DNA of 64,000 nt from Hydrangea macrophylla (lineage: Eukaryota; Streptophyta; Magnoliopsida; Cornales; Hydrangeaceae), in contig CM066982.1 in assembly GCA_033977485.1 (NCBI GenBank), positions 33,210,218-33,274,217 of the forward strand, written 5' to 3'. Of the stretch, positions 11,980-22,758 are shown one piece after another. A model generated the notes under the pieces. The model was not told where the DNA came from. It made no database searches and saw only the letters and a program-made list of their open reading frames with translations. Position 1 is the first letter of the stretch. Every line of letters begins with the position of its first letter. The position numbers and the translations under genes were made by a program.

Positions 11980-12062
11980 GGTATTTCAACTAGAAAAAGT
12001 ATAAACAGTGTTTTCCAAAAACAAGGCTCTTATAATATAGGTTTATATATATATATATATAC

Positions 12063-12248
12063 ATACAAAACACTTGTAGTAAGGACGCCCTTACCTTATT
12101 AAGTTAAGGACTTTTGTTTTCAACCGTTAGATCATCACTTTAAAAAATGAAATGACAACAGTACTCTTAATGAAAACTCGATCTAATGGCAGGGACAGAA
12201 GTCCTTAACTTAATAAAGTAAGGGCGTCATTACTAGAAGTGTTCTGTA
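12063..12248. mobile_element. Palindromic MITE in TA-rich DNA
   Basis: Long terminal inverted repeats: AACACTTGTAGTAAGGACGC on the left is matched by the inverse of GCGTCATTACTAGAAGTGTT on the right, continuing through TTAAGTTAAGGACTT. It sits in a (TA)n tract, and a TA duplication is plausible (Stowaway-like), but TA is uninformative in this context. Confidence 0.65.
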
Positions 12249-12257
12249 TAAATACGA

Positions 12258-12432
12258 TCAAGCTCTTAAGTGAACAGGATAAAGCGAATACACTCAGTGA
12301 ACAAAAATAAATTTTGCCTAAAAAAACCCGCGGGCTGCCCCAGTGACCCGCTGACCCATGGGTTTTTTTAGGCAAAAAAAAAATTTTATTCACTAGGTCT
12401 GCTCACTCTACCCTGTTCACTTAAGAACCTGA
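12258..12432. mobile_element. MITE of the TCAGGCTCT family (copy 1)
   Basis: Palindromic element with ends TCAAGCTCTTAAGTGAAC and GTTCACTTAAGAACCTGA and a GC-rich centre. Arms match those of the copy at 32481. Confidence 0.65.
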
Positions 12433-12591
12433 CATAAAGCCAACAAAGTTACTCAATAATACGTACAGGTACAGCCTTCACACTTAGAACATCTTAGAAA
12501 ACACCAAGGTAAACAAAAGGAAATCAATACAAACATATCTATGGCCTTCGTGTGGCGGTTCCTTTAGCATAAACTTCGATATATACTAAAA

Positions 12592-12755
12592 GGGTAATTC
12601 TTTGGTGACAACTTTCATACAACCTCCTAAAAGATGTGTCTATCTCTCTCCTGTGTCACTATGGGGTGGGTCTAGTGACATCACAAGAGAGATAGATACA
12701 TTTTTTTAGGAGATTGTATAAAAGTTGTATGAAAATTGTCACCAAAGAAATACTC
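12592..12755. mobile_element. Mutator-like MITE, TSD ATACTAAAA
   Basis: 164 bp with TIR GGGTAATTCTTTGGTGACAA and a perfect 9-bp duplication ATACTAAAA at 12583-12591 and 12756-12764. A 9-bp TSD is the Mutator hallmark. Same family as 29602-29770. Confidence 0.9.
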
Positions 12756-13246
12756 ATACTAAAAAGGGTCTTCAATCAATCCGGGTGACCCGTGAAAAGA
12801 ATTAATTTACAAACTAAACTCCATCATATGGTAGACAACTAGCAAAGGGCAAATATGCACACCAGAATAGAGACAGAAACTTAAATCCAAGACTTGTCAC
12901 AAAGAAAGCTCTAATACCATATTAAAACACAAATTGCTCCAAAAACTTAAGCTGCAAAAAAATCTGCATACATGTATCTCAAGCTTCAAGATCGTAAAAT
13001 CCTCAAACCAACCTAGCTCAATAACAATGAAAATTAAAAAGTAGGGAGCAAAAATTTTTACTGATTACAAACAACAGTATTTTCCTTGGAACAATCATTT
13101 GAAGTCGTAAAATGTGCCTCAAGACACCAATTACCAGTTCATATTCATAGTATCAAGAAAGCAAGAGCCTCTGTGAAGTTCTTCTCCTTTCTTGAGAATG
13201 TTGTTTCATGTGTGCTTTTTCCAAATCTAAAGATGTTTTCTTGCAG

Positions 13247-13400
13247 ATTCGATATTGTCATATCTGGAATTGGAATTCTCACGCCAGTTCTGACACATCT
13301 AAGTTCTCTGCTCAAGAAATGCGGCAACCGCGACCTCCTACCCGTCCAGGGTGGTACTCTGGTATTCCGGTGGATGGGGATTCCCATAGCTTCCAAGCAT
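13247..13400 (+). other. Possible captured exon, plus strand
   Basis: Lies in DNA that copy A has and copy B lacks. A segment open in two frames is bounded by TTTTCTTGCAG before it and GTGAGTAT after it; a second strong acceptor (TTGTTTCTTTTCAG) follows at 13478. One frame ends PTRPGWYSGIPVDGDSHSFQ and reaches a stop two codons after the join, as a gene's C-terminus would. I do not recognise the protein. An exon of a captured gene fragment or a retroelement piece are both possible. Confidence 0.3.
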
Positions 13401-13652
13401 GTGAGTATAAACTCTCCTTGGTTGCCTCTCTCAAGTGCACGGAGACGTGTTCCTGTGTTTTTCTTTGTTTCTTTTCAGCATGAGCAGGGAATCTTGTCCC
13501 TCACTTGCTTTTCTATTGTTGTTGGCCAAAGGCTATCCATGTGTTGTAGGATAGTACTTTTTTGTTTCTAGTACTTGTGTTTGTTTTAATGATATGAATT
13601 GATATTTTAGCAACAAAAAAGAAACTCGAATTTCTTCATATCTCTTCCCTTC

Positions 13653-13791
13653 ATGAAAAATGAAGACATCAATCCAACCAAAGACAGCCATCAAGGAATG
13701 AATCTAGAACATTATCAACTTGCTCTAGCCGAAGTTGCCCAGCTACAGAAAGAAGAACTAACCGAAAACACCCAAGAAAACAAACATGATA
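13653..13791 (+). other. Unidentified open segment
   Basis: Plus-strand frame beginning MKNEDINPTKDSHQG and containing EHYQLALAEVAQLQKEEL, hydrophilic and possibly helical. No partner exons or family recognised. It ends at the TA tract before the next MITE. Confidence 0.25.
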
Positions 13792-13804
13792 TATATATAT
13801 ACAG

Positions 13805-13932
13805 TCAGGCTCTAAAGTGCGCTGGGCGCGGGTCAACAAAGCGAAGGGATAGAGCACGAGTTAGCAGGGCGACCCGCGATTTTTTTAGACTTAAAAATCC
13901 AATGCGTATACTCAATGCACTTTAGAGCCTGA
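13805..13932. mobile_element. MITE of the TCAGGCTCT family (copy 2)
   Basis: Perfect 16-bp terminal inverted repeat TCAGGCTCTAAAGTGC. Flanked by ATATATATATACAG on the left and ACTATATATC on the right, so it sits in a TA-rich microsatellite. The internal part is unrelated to the other copies. Confidence 0.75.
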
Positions 13933-14377
13933 ACTATATATCTAATAAGTATAATAAGAGAGCAGCACACTGTTCATTGTAGTGTAAGCATGCAATGATA
14001 GCAACTCATCATTACTAAGCCGGTTATTACATATTAGCACTTGTATGCACATTTTGAAATGAAGTACTTAAAAAATAAAAGCCTTGAAAACCAAACTTAG
14101 AGTGACAAAGTTTCCCACATACATAAACACCCCCATAATGCAAACAAAATGTCTTTGAGCAATTTGCTATGCTCACTCCAATAAATACAACAATTGTAAT
14201 AAAATGTTGGAAAATATAATAATACTTCTTTGAAGAAATGTACAAAAGAATGGCTATAATTACAAGTGCCAACTGCCCACAGAGAACTTCATTTAACCGT
14301 TTTCCCTAAACAATCCAATGACCATTCTAAAACAGTTAAATAACCCACAAGAATGTACCATTGCACTTTCATCATCA

Positions 14378-14535
14378 AAACAAATTCAACTCCAAAAGGC
14401 CATCCATAGGTATTTCAAGGCCTTACTGAATCATGGTCGTGTGATCCATCCTCATCAAAGTTAAGCCAAGAACTGAGATCTGGAGGCCGACCAAGATCAT
14501 GAAGCCATACTTCCTTCTTCTTCTTCTTGGGAATT
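14378..14535 (-). pseudogene. Copy A exon 15' (last exon remnant)
   Basis: Corresponds to both ends of exon 15 (22034-22758). DLGRPPDLSSWLNFDEDG is followed by a 1-nt insertion that changes the frame and gives an early TGA, so the conserved acidic C-terminus is lost. The LysLys-rich segment is fused directly to this block, so roughly 450 bp of exon 15 is deleted. Confidence 0.88.
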
Positions 14536-14999
14536 GAACACGGAACCAACCTCCCACATAAATAAACATAGAAACACATGCACAGAAATTAACATGCAAA
14601 CCAAAGTAAACACAGATTTATGTGGTTCGGCAAAAATATGTTTTCACGACCCAAGAGGAAAGAACTTTATTATGGGGAAATAACATGTACATGACCACAC
14701 CCTCATAGACCCAAAAAAACCCTCATCTCTCACCCTAAAACATGCACCCCATGAGGGCTAGTGAACTTCTTTGATGAACATCCATAATCCAGTGTCCAAA
14801 AAGAGTTTGCATCATGTGGAAACAAAGAACAATAGCTCCTTTCTGCTCAAGTGAAAGGCAATAATTAAACTCCCTCGCCTTTTAGGGGATTTTTGGGAAT
14901 GCTTAAAGGAGGATCAGGTTCAATCTCAATCTCATTTTCCATCTAATTTTCAGGAACCAAGGTTATGTAGGTTTGACAAAGAACCAGTTTGATAAATTA

Positions 15000-15189
15000 G
15001 GGGCTGTTTGGGAAGGCAAAGAACCGAATATGAGGTTTGTAAGTGAAACGGTTCTATAAATTCAAGTGTTCGGTCAATGTCCATTTTTGCACAGGAGACT
15101 GGACGAATCTCTCTTAGAACTAGTTCCTCGTCAAACTAAATAGAAAGTAACATAACCAGATCCTATTTTAAGCATTCCCAAACAAGCCC
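15000..15189. mobile_element. Nested Harbinger-like MITE, TSD TTA
   Basis: 190 bp, with ends GGGGCTGTTTGGGAAGGC and the inverse of GGGCTTGTTTGGGAATGC, flanked by TTA at 14997-14999 and 15190-15192. Related, in inverse orientation, to its host MITE. Confidence 0.82.
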
Positions 15190-15218
15190 TTAGGCTCAGC
15201 ATAGACTCCAATGCAAGA

Positions 15219-16206
15219 TGTTATAAAATAAAAGAAACTCTTGTATCAAGTGTGAAAATGGTGATGTCAACGAGTGGGATATAAAAATCCTCAAGATTGG
15301 ACAAGGTAGAGAACATCCACCACCACCAACGAGTAATTGTGGAACAACAATATCCACAATATCGGCCAAGGTAAAAATAATTCACCAACAACAGAACAAA
15401 GAGTGGGACTAAAATCCACGGCAAAATCACCAATTTCAGCCTAAGAACAGTGAAAACAAATGTTGTAATGCACCATCAAAGACTATCGAGTTGAAATTTA
15501 ACAAATTCGAACTAAACAGTAGCCCAAATCAATCAACCACAACCAAACAATGAACAAACAAGGTCTTATTTAATCAGAGAGAATCACCAGAAGCCAAACA
15601 AGGGCAGTGCACGGGCTGCACAAAACAGTCAAAAATTCAGTCACGTCTGTATTTTGGGGGTGATTTTGTAAATTTTAAAAAACTGTGGGGCTGATTTGTA
15701 AATTTCAAAATGTTGGGGGCTGAAATTGAAATTTCAGAAAGTTTGGGGGCAAGATTGAGAATGAGTGAGGAGTGCCACACTGGATTATGGGCTACTTTGG
15801 ATTCCAAAGCAACCCTCGTGAAATAGGGAAACAAAAGGATTGATATATTATTTCAATAATCCATCCATTTAATAAAACAGGAAAAAGAAATAGAAACAGT
15901 TAAGATTGAAGAGTGATGTCCGGTGGAGCGACAAAGTCGCCGCCCACCGGCGAAGCGGAAGACTTAAAGAGAGACTAGACAGGAAGAACCTGATCTGATA
16001 CCATGTTACAAAATAAAAGAAACTCTTGTATTGGAAGTTATACTACAATATTACATGAGAGGCCTTTGTATAGGCAATAGGAAATCCAACACATCAATAC
16101 ACCATATTATATAATATATCTTATATTAATGTATTAGATAATATAACATCATATACATCAATTTCATAGATACTAGATAATATATTTTATTCTAGCATAT
16201 CCAACA
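15219..16206 (-). mobile_element. Small non-autonomous LTR element, TSD CAAGA
   Basis: 988 bp, bounded by TGTTATAAAATA and ATATCCAACA, with CAAGA at 15214-15218 and 16207-16211. Read on the minus strand, the 5' LTR (16206-16004, 203 bp, TGTTGGATATG...TTTTGTAACA) is followed at once by a tRNA-Met-type PBS TGGTATCAGATCAGG. The opposite end shares only the last ~28 bp of the LTR, so the 3' LTR is mostly lost or replaced. The internal ~780 bp has no retroviral ORF. TRIM-like, copia affinity inferred from the PBS. Confidence 0.78.
15989..16003 (-). other. Primer binding site
   Basis: TGGTATCAGATCAGG on the minus strand directly abuts the 5' LTR end TAACA; complementary to the initiator-Met tRNA 3' end, as usual for plant copia elements. 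Confidence 0.75.
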
Positions 16207-16237
16207 CAAGAAATAGACATTCATCAAACACTTGACT

Positions 16238-16411
16238 TTTTTTTTTTTTGGTAACCGTGGGTGTCCGGGCCAGCTTGCGCGCACCTCGACTAATCCCATG
16301 AGGCCAGGGCGTCCGGGTGAATCACCTGTGGCCACCCCCTTGAGATTCGAACTTGAGACCTCTGGGTATAATACCCAGAGGCCTTGCCATTCGACCACAA
16401 GGGAAGTGGTT
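16238..16411 (-). mobile_element. tRNA-derived SINE, 14-bp TSD
   Basis: On the minus strand it reads from CCACTTCCCTTGTGGTCGAA through a box-B-like AGTTCGAATCTC to GGTTACC plus a poly(A) tail. It is flanked by TCAAACACTTGACT at 16224-16237 and 16412-16425. Box-A-like TGGTCGAATGGC precedes box B by the normal distance. Resembles the widespread angiosperm Au-type SINE (from memory). Confidence 0.88.
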
Positions 16412-16604
16412 TCAAACACTTGACTTGAATTTATAGAAACAGTTCAATAGTGAACCGCATAACGGTTTCTTTGCCTTCTCAAATAGCCCCTTAGTGTCTA
16501 GTTAAAGTCGGGGCATCACGCGAGCAAAGTTGCCAAACTAGCATTGTCATGCAAAGAATCATGAATACTAAGGTATTCGGTGACAAAACCTAAACGTGGC
16601 AGAC

Positions 16605-16867
16605 CTGATGCTCTGGGTTCTGGCTGAGGACTACAAGACTCTAGATGCTTACTTTTAGCAACTGCACAGGCAATAAAAGTCAAAAGTGTATGCCTCATTA
16701 CCCCGAGGTGCGGCAAAAACAATTCCCAGAGTGAAGCCTCGCTAAAGCAGCATGTTCCCAGTCTTCAAATTTCCGACATCCTGCAAGAGTCCTCTTCAGA
16801 AAAGCCAAAGGCAACTTGTTTTGACAACTTGAGAAACCCACTTCTAGACACTACTTGCTCGAGTGGC
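16605..16867 (-). pseudogene. Copy A exon 14' (broken)
   Basis: 263 nt against 268 in the intact exon (23414-23681). Acceptor and donor survive, but a 2-nt loss after the first codons creates an immediate TAG, and a further 1-nt gain lies in the Ala-Lys-Arg region. Confidence 0.9.
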
Positions 16868-17786
16868 CTGTCAAATTTAGCAAAACAGACCTTTTTTATG
16901 GTTTATGTGTAAAGCAAAATATTCAAATTCATAGTACCCATGCACCCAGAAGAGAGGGGGTGGGGTGGAACAAGCTATTCAGAGAAAAGTGGAAAAAGGA
17001 TATAAAACCTTCATTCTCCTCCTTTTCCAATTCAAGTGCTAACCCGAGAGCCTAATTTTTCGGTTGATGACCACTCAAAGGCAAAATTTTGATTTCGAAA
17101 GGATTCAGCTTGCTCTAAACAAGCTACTACACTAACCCAAGAGCCTTAATTTTTTGGTTGATGATAAATCAAAAAAAAATAAAAAATTTACATGCGAAAA
17201 GAGTAATAAGTACCCTTATTCACATGTAAATCACAGTGTTTTAAGTACACCTTCACAGTACAATTTGATGCTATAGTAACTTTGATGCCTCAACTTTCAA
17301 TTGTATCAATCTTGGTTCCCAAAATTGCAACAAAATCTCATCGTGATCCTTCTGTCCCGCGATATATTTGACAAAAACTGACCATGTGCAGCTCATGTAA
17401 GCTTTTGTAGTTGCGTTCGAAGGAAATTACATCCTTATCGCCCCCAGAGACTACTCCATCATCAAATGTGACACTTGTGAGTAGTCATTTAGCAAAAAGT
17501 CGTGCGTAATTTCCCTCCAATGCCATTATAAGAGCTCACATGAATTGCACATAGTCAGTCACCATCAAACATAACAGTTAATTCTGAATGGAAGAACCAC
17601 AACAAAATTTCATTGAAGGTATATGGACAGAATTTTAATAGAGGGACAAAGTAATATTTAACCCAAACAATAGAGGTAAAGGTGCAATTTACTTGACCAT
17701 GAATTAGAAAGGTCTTTGAGTATGGCTTTGACAGTCGTAGAGCTTATTCATTATTCCATCTCTGCACTAATCCCTCCGTCCCTCCG

Positions 17787-17826
17787 TCACAAAAAAAAAA
17801 AAAATAAATAAATAAATAAATAGAGA
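17787..17826. repeat. A-rich/(AAAT)n tract
   Basis: Poly(A) followed by AAAT repeats inside a copy A intron. Confidence 0.85.
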
Positions 17827-18590
17827 GGATATGAAAAGAACCTAAAAGCAATGATAACGAGAAAAAGTGATCACGGGATAATAAAGTCTCCAGTATTTTG
17901 TCAGTAAACATTTCCAATGGAAACCTTCATCAGAGGATATGACCCCTCATACTAATTTAAATAGGCAAGAACACAGATGATAAATTCTTCCAGTAATGAT
18001 CAAATTCCAAAGGAACCCCAAAGAGGGGTTAAACAGAGCAAGTACAAGTGAACTCAAGAGAAGCAGAACGTTTGTAAAATCAATCATACACTTACAATTT
18101 CTATGAGCACATTCTATACAAATATTGCATCAGACGGTCAATTTATTATGCTGCAACTAGAGAACTTGCCAATAACTCATTTGCACCATTACTTAGCTCC
18201 ACCTAGGATTAAATTTCCAGCACATACAAATATAACATGCTGGACAAATGCACTTTAAATTAATTATGTCAGATGTTTCTAACGAATCCCCCTCCCACCT
18301 GGAAAAATACAGCAAACAACGAAACAAAATGAACATAACTAAATCCACATATCGTGGATAATGCTTTTACAACTTTCTGCTCAAATTGTTGAAAAGAAAC
18401 TCTATAACCGGAATAGTTACTGAAGGGGAAGATTTACTGTTAACTGACCTTTCTCATAATCTCCAACAAAAGACTACCTTCTTTTAATTTTTCGGTTAGA
18501 CCGTTAGAGCAACGAACATTGACGCCATTTGAGCATCCCCTCATGAAGAAGGCATATCGCTCTTGTAGGCCAAAGAATGAAATAATTAAC

Positions 18591-18646
18591 AACAGCTTTT
18601 TGTTAGCCAATCAACAAGCATATTCATTGCCTCCAATTCAAGGTAC
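18591..18646 (-). pseudogene. Copy A exon 13' (broken)
   Basis: Retains YLELEAMNMLVDW against YLELVAMNRLVEL in the intact exon (28860-28917). It then loses one nucleotide (frameshift), and the donor GTAATT has become TTAATT. Confidence 0.88.
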
Positions 18647-18703
18647 CTGAACAATGACCATGTTATTTCCACATGGTTTGAACTGAGGATTTGGAAAACT
18701 TAG

Positions 18704-18813
18704 GGTGTGTTTGATTAACACTATTAAGTGCTGAAAATGAAAATTCTCATTACTTATTCTATGTCAGTGCAATTGATAATGTACCACTTAATTGAAAAAG
18801 TAGCCAAACCCTA
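18704..18813. mobile_element. MITE fragment at the copy A boundary
   Basis: TTAGGGTGTGTTTGATTAAC on the left and CCAAACCCTAAG on the right form a short TIR around ATTAAGTG blocks. Homology to copy B stops at this element, so it lies at the breakpoint. Confidence 0.5.
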
Positions 18814-18889
18814 AGTAAAAAATTTCTAACGGAAAAATAAAAAATAAAAATAAATCATTAAACGTGTTTTATTTTGGTACTTGAAACAC

Positions 18890-19125
18890 TATTTTTTGTA
18901 CTGCAAACATGGATCAAAGTTTCAATTAGTTTCCATTGACACGGCCGAAACATTTTCGTTTCCTGGGTCATGGAAACGAAACAGCCATGGAATCTCGAAA
19001 TTCCATGGATTCCATCAAAATGACTTTGTTTCCTTTGTTTCCATCGAAACATGATTGTTTCCACCGAAACAGACCTATGACTCCACATCGTTTCATTTGC
19101 TTCCACCGAATATATCGAATTAGAT
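18890..19125. repeat. GTTTCCAT/GAAAC-rich repeat (copy 1)
   Basis: Shares long blocks with 37585-37785 (GGTCATGGAAACGAAACAGC, CTTTGTTTCC, AACAGACCTATGA). Dense in GAAAC/GTTTC on both strands. No coding evidence. Confidence 0.7.
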
Positions 19126-21469
19126 ATCATTGAAACATTAAAGGGGGTGGGTATATTAGTCGAAGAGATTTCAAGTTTCTCACACCAGCATCTGAACTTT
19201 TGGATAAATACCCCTTAGAGAAGGATATCAGTTTGTAAAAATACTCATTGCCCCTATGATTCTGTACATAATTCTTTTGTTCAATAGATTCTAACTTATC
19301 CAAAAGCAAACCTGCGTTTCAACGAACTAATTTCAGTTGAAATCATCGCTGCCGTAGATTTTCCATACATTGGTTCTTAGTTTTGTGCCTTACAAGACCA
19401 CTATTTAAGGACATTTTATTAGAGTACTCGTGAAAATAGCTCCATTGGAGACAGGATGGGCCTATAACCAAGAATATTAGACCACTTGGCTGCGAACCAC
19501 GTTGTACGGGTTAATCCCTCCTCGCCCACAAGAACCATAGACAAGTGGCCAAGGCACGAGACTGTAAAATCCCTACAACGCCATTCCACCCATCATTTTT
19601 CATATGGTTAATGGACAAAAACGGGGACTCCGTATAAAAGGTTCACAGTTGAGAATTTATCAATGATGTAAAGGAGGCTCGAAAACGATTAAGATAATAT
19701 TTTTTAATAAACATCGTTACTATAAATTGAAATAAAGAAGAAAAAATATTGGTAGTTCAAACACACCATTAGCATACATAAGATCGCCTAGCCATTTGAA
19801 GTACAAACATAATCACCTAGGATCACCTAACTTTTCTTTAGCTCCAGAATTTTTACATAAAGAAGAGGTTAACTTTTATTTCACATTTCTCTTTTAACTC
19901 CCATTATATCCCATCATGTCAGTCCCACTATCATCTTTCAAAAGACTAAATTTGTCTAGTTTCAAGTTTATCTTCCACTCTTGTTGGGTCTCCTATTTTT
20001 TAGGCTTACAGTTATCTCATTTCTTCTAAATTCAGTCTTCATTCGATGTCTCCTAAAAAATCATTACAGCATTGGGTTCAGCAGGGCTGAGCTCACCATG
20101 CCTTTCCTCCGCTGCCATTACTTGAATCATTCTGATGCTGCAGGAAAGGAATCAGTAAAGCTTACATCTTCCTCTAGCAAGAGCTTTAGACTCACGGATA
20201 TACTAAAGGGGAAAAAAAAAGGGTAGCACTAAGGAAAACTCTTTTCTTTGGTTGGTTAATAAGGAAAACAATGAGAAAAATATAAAGGAAAAGAAAATAG
20301 GAAAAATAAATAATATTACACTTCTCGAGTCACTTCCCTTCCTATCCTCTTAAGTTACTTCTAATTTTTAATTCCTAATACCATTTAAACATGGAGTAAA
20401 ACACATACGCAAATAGTTTCCTTCTTGTTTCCTATGTTTTTCTTTTACTTCTCTAAATCCGCAAACCAAAAAGAGCCTCAACAATCTTCTTTTTTCTTCT
20501 CATTTTTCGGGTTAAGAAATAGAGAGCTACCATAGTACATACCATGCATTGTACCATAAAGTGTCAAAACAGGGAATAGGTAGAAGAATACAGTATCATG
20601 GCTCGCCTACAAAACTCCTAAAAGCCAAAGTGATATAGAACATATCTTAGCGAAGTAAGCATCGGTACAGCAGGAGCCAGAATGGAGAAATGCTGTTGCT
20701 GAATTCAGATGACCGGTTTACAATCTCCTGCCCCAGCAGATCATAACGTGAATATCCGAACAACTGAAACACAAATATGAGCATAAAATCCAGCAGACGG
20801 CATGGTAAGAAGGCGATGAACTAATTGATGCAATTACAGATACAACATACAGTTTTTAAATATTATAGACACAACATAACATACATATCTGCACCATAAC
20901 CCCACTTGATGTTTGATGGAAAGATTGCAAGGGGAAGCAATAATGAAAACCATAGCAAGGCAAATAAAGAACAGGCATCCTCTAAAAGGCAAACCTGCAA
21001 TTGCAGAAGAACTTGATAGCCAACTTATGTAAGAACCCATTTAGAATAACCAACCACACCTTGTGCTTCAAAAATCCATGCCCATTTTACACTAGGCACA
21101 AAAACATAGAGAAGATCTCAGAAATGTTACTAAAACATCTGTCTGGTTGATTCTCTACAATATAGCACAACAAGAATAGAATCCCCTAAACAGTGATTGA
21201 ATAGCCAGACTGTATATTTAACACACGATTGCTAGTTGAAACAGGGGTAACACAGAGCAGAAACGCCTTCACTAGAAAAACAAAAAATAAAAAAGAGGTA
21301 CCTTATGTTCTCGTCAACAAAACACTTCAGAACTAGTTGGGATATGAAAATACAATTCAAGCTTCCTCTCACATTTTTAAAATCTCGTAGTGGTTATTCA
21401 GAGATTCCTCTAAATCCTAAAAATCTTTATCTCAACCAAGCCTAATGACAAGTAAAAATAAGGAGGAAA
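19126..21469. other. Spacer between copy A and the host gene
   Basis: No recognised gene. One plus-strand piece (about 20080-20215: HYLNHSDAAGKES, SSSKSFRLTDILKG) looks exon-like after TTGGGTTCAG but has no partners and is not recognised. A tRNA-like phrase near 19540 lacks a cloverleaf. The rest is AT-rich with poly(A/T) tracts. Confidence 0.4.
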
Positions 21470-22033
21470 CATTTACCCTAATGATTACATAAAACTGCAT
21501 TTTCCTTGGCACAATCGTTTGAAGCGGTAAAAAAAAGCCTCAAGACAGTAATCACCTATTCATAGTATCAGGAAAGCAAGAGCCAAGGGAAAAGAACATG
21601 ACGTATTAAGTACAATAAAAGAACATGTTGTAAATAGCATTTCAAAAAGAAAAAAAGCGAAGTCTACCAAATACATAAACACCCCCAAAAATATTAGAAA
21701 CGAAATGGGCTGAGCAGTCTGCCATTCTAATACCGCTAAATGTACAAGTGACAACGTTGAGAAGACGATAGAGCTAAACTTACAGACAAAATATTCGAAA
21801 AAACCAGCCTTTAAAAAAACTGTGGTTTTGTTACAAGAGGATAATTTTTGGAAATATAACAATGAGAATGTTTAGTGCCTTCTTTGAAGAATTGTACAAA
21901 AGAATGGTCATAATTACAAGTGCCAAGTCCCCCACATACATCTTAAGATTAATGTTCCTTCCAAAAAAAGAAAATGGTTATCTCTGTCTAACTGTTAAAT
22001 AATTCACAAGAATGTACAAATGCACTTTCATCA
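21470..22033 (-). other. 3' flank/UTR of host gene
   Basis: Lies directly after the stop codon on the minus strand and is matched by copy A (13030-14377 minus its insertions). The poly(A) site cannot be fixed from sequence alone. Confidence 0.5.
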
Positions 22034-22758
22034 TCAAAACATATTCAACTCTGAAAGGTCATCCATAGGTATTTCAAGGCCTAATGAATCATGGTCTTGC
22101 AAACCATCCTCTTCAAAGTTGAGCCAAGAACTGAGATCTTGGGGCCCACCAAGGTCGGTGCCTACATCTAATTCTTCTATAGAACCCAATTCGTGCAACT
22201 GCATATTTTTCAAGTCCATGGATTCCTGGCTCCCTTTTGATGAATCTTGAGGACTGTTGCCAGGTGGCATCAACCCAACCTCTCTTTTTCTGTTGCTAGT
22301 AGTTGTGACCAATTCATCAGAACCACATGCTGAAGGGTACACAAGATGCGTTTCTTCTGTAAAATTACTGATAGACCCACTTCCCGATGAAGGTAGTTGG
22401 ACCGTCTTTTGTTTGGGCTTTGATTTCGTGCTGTGCTCCCCCTTAAAGTTACCCATCAATGGACAGCCAGCTTTGGCCACAACATTTCTAGTTGACATAT
22501 CTTTGTCCCTCTCTCTCTCGCTTCTCTTTCCCTTTGTTCCATCCAAAAGAGTGCTACCAAGAGTTGATGAAGCTCTCAATGCAGTACTGCCACCAACATC
22601 ATCAAGCAACACTTCCTTCTTCTTCCCTCGGTTTGACATGGGTCCATTTTTGGCAAAAGCCTGATCCGTTTGATGGTTAAAACTGTCAAGTCCATCGAAT
22701 GAACCCTTGTAGATCTTACTATGAATATCAGGCCACTCAGTATCGCCTGAGAAGGAAC
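22034..22758 (-). CDS. Host gene exon 15 (last)
   Basis: Acceptor CTTCCTACAG; 241 codons including the stop. Holds GKKKEVLLDDVGG, the charged KGKRSERERDKD segment, a Ser/Lys-rich middle and the acidic tail (SSWLNFEEDGLQDHDS, EIPMDDLSELNMF), which looks like an activation- or docking-type motif by composition only. Confidence 0.92.

Larger units (their letters stand above)
14885..16490. mobile_element. Harbinger-like MITE hosting three other TEs
   Basis: Ends are GGGGATTTTTGGGAATGC and the inverse of GGGGCTATTTGAGAAGGC, flanked by TTA at 14882-14884 and 16491-16493, as for PIF/Harbinger (Tourist-like) MITEs. Without its guests it would be about 430 bp. The empty site is visible in copy B near 23292 (CCTTTTAGTGTCTA). 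Guests: a second MITE, a small LTR element and a SINE. Confidence 0.8.
13030..18708 (-). pseudogene. Copy A: decayed duplicate of host gene 3' end
   Basis: Genomic (intron-containing) duplicate of the last three exons, introns and 3' flank of the host gene; the intact counterpart (copy B) is about 21470-28985. Colinear matches run from TTTTCCTTGG.ACAATC (13080/21500) to the exon 13 region (18646/28917). Each retained exon is broken: exon 15' has a large internal deletion and a frameshift, exon 14' has indels and a TAG, and exon 13' has a 1-nt loss and a destroyed splice donor. Copy A also gained a 1.6-kb TE nest (14885-16490) and an insertion near 13150-13990, and lacks the solo LTR found in copy B. 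It has no promoter or 5' exons and should not yield protein. Confidence 0.88.

Noticed and set aside
19470..19580. tRNA-Tyr-like phrase (GACTGTAAAATCC) near CAAGTGGCCAAGGC
   Set aside because: No complete acceptor stem, T-loop or box B in register; a full cloverleaf cannot be drawn.
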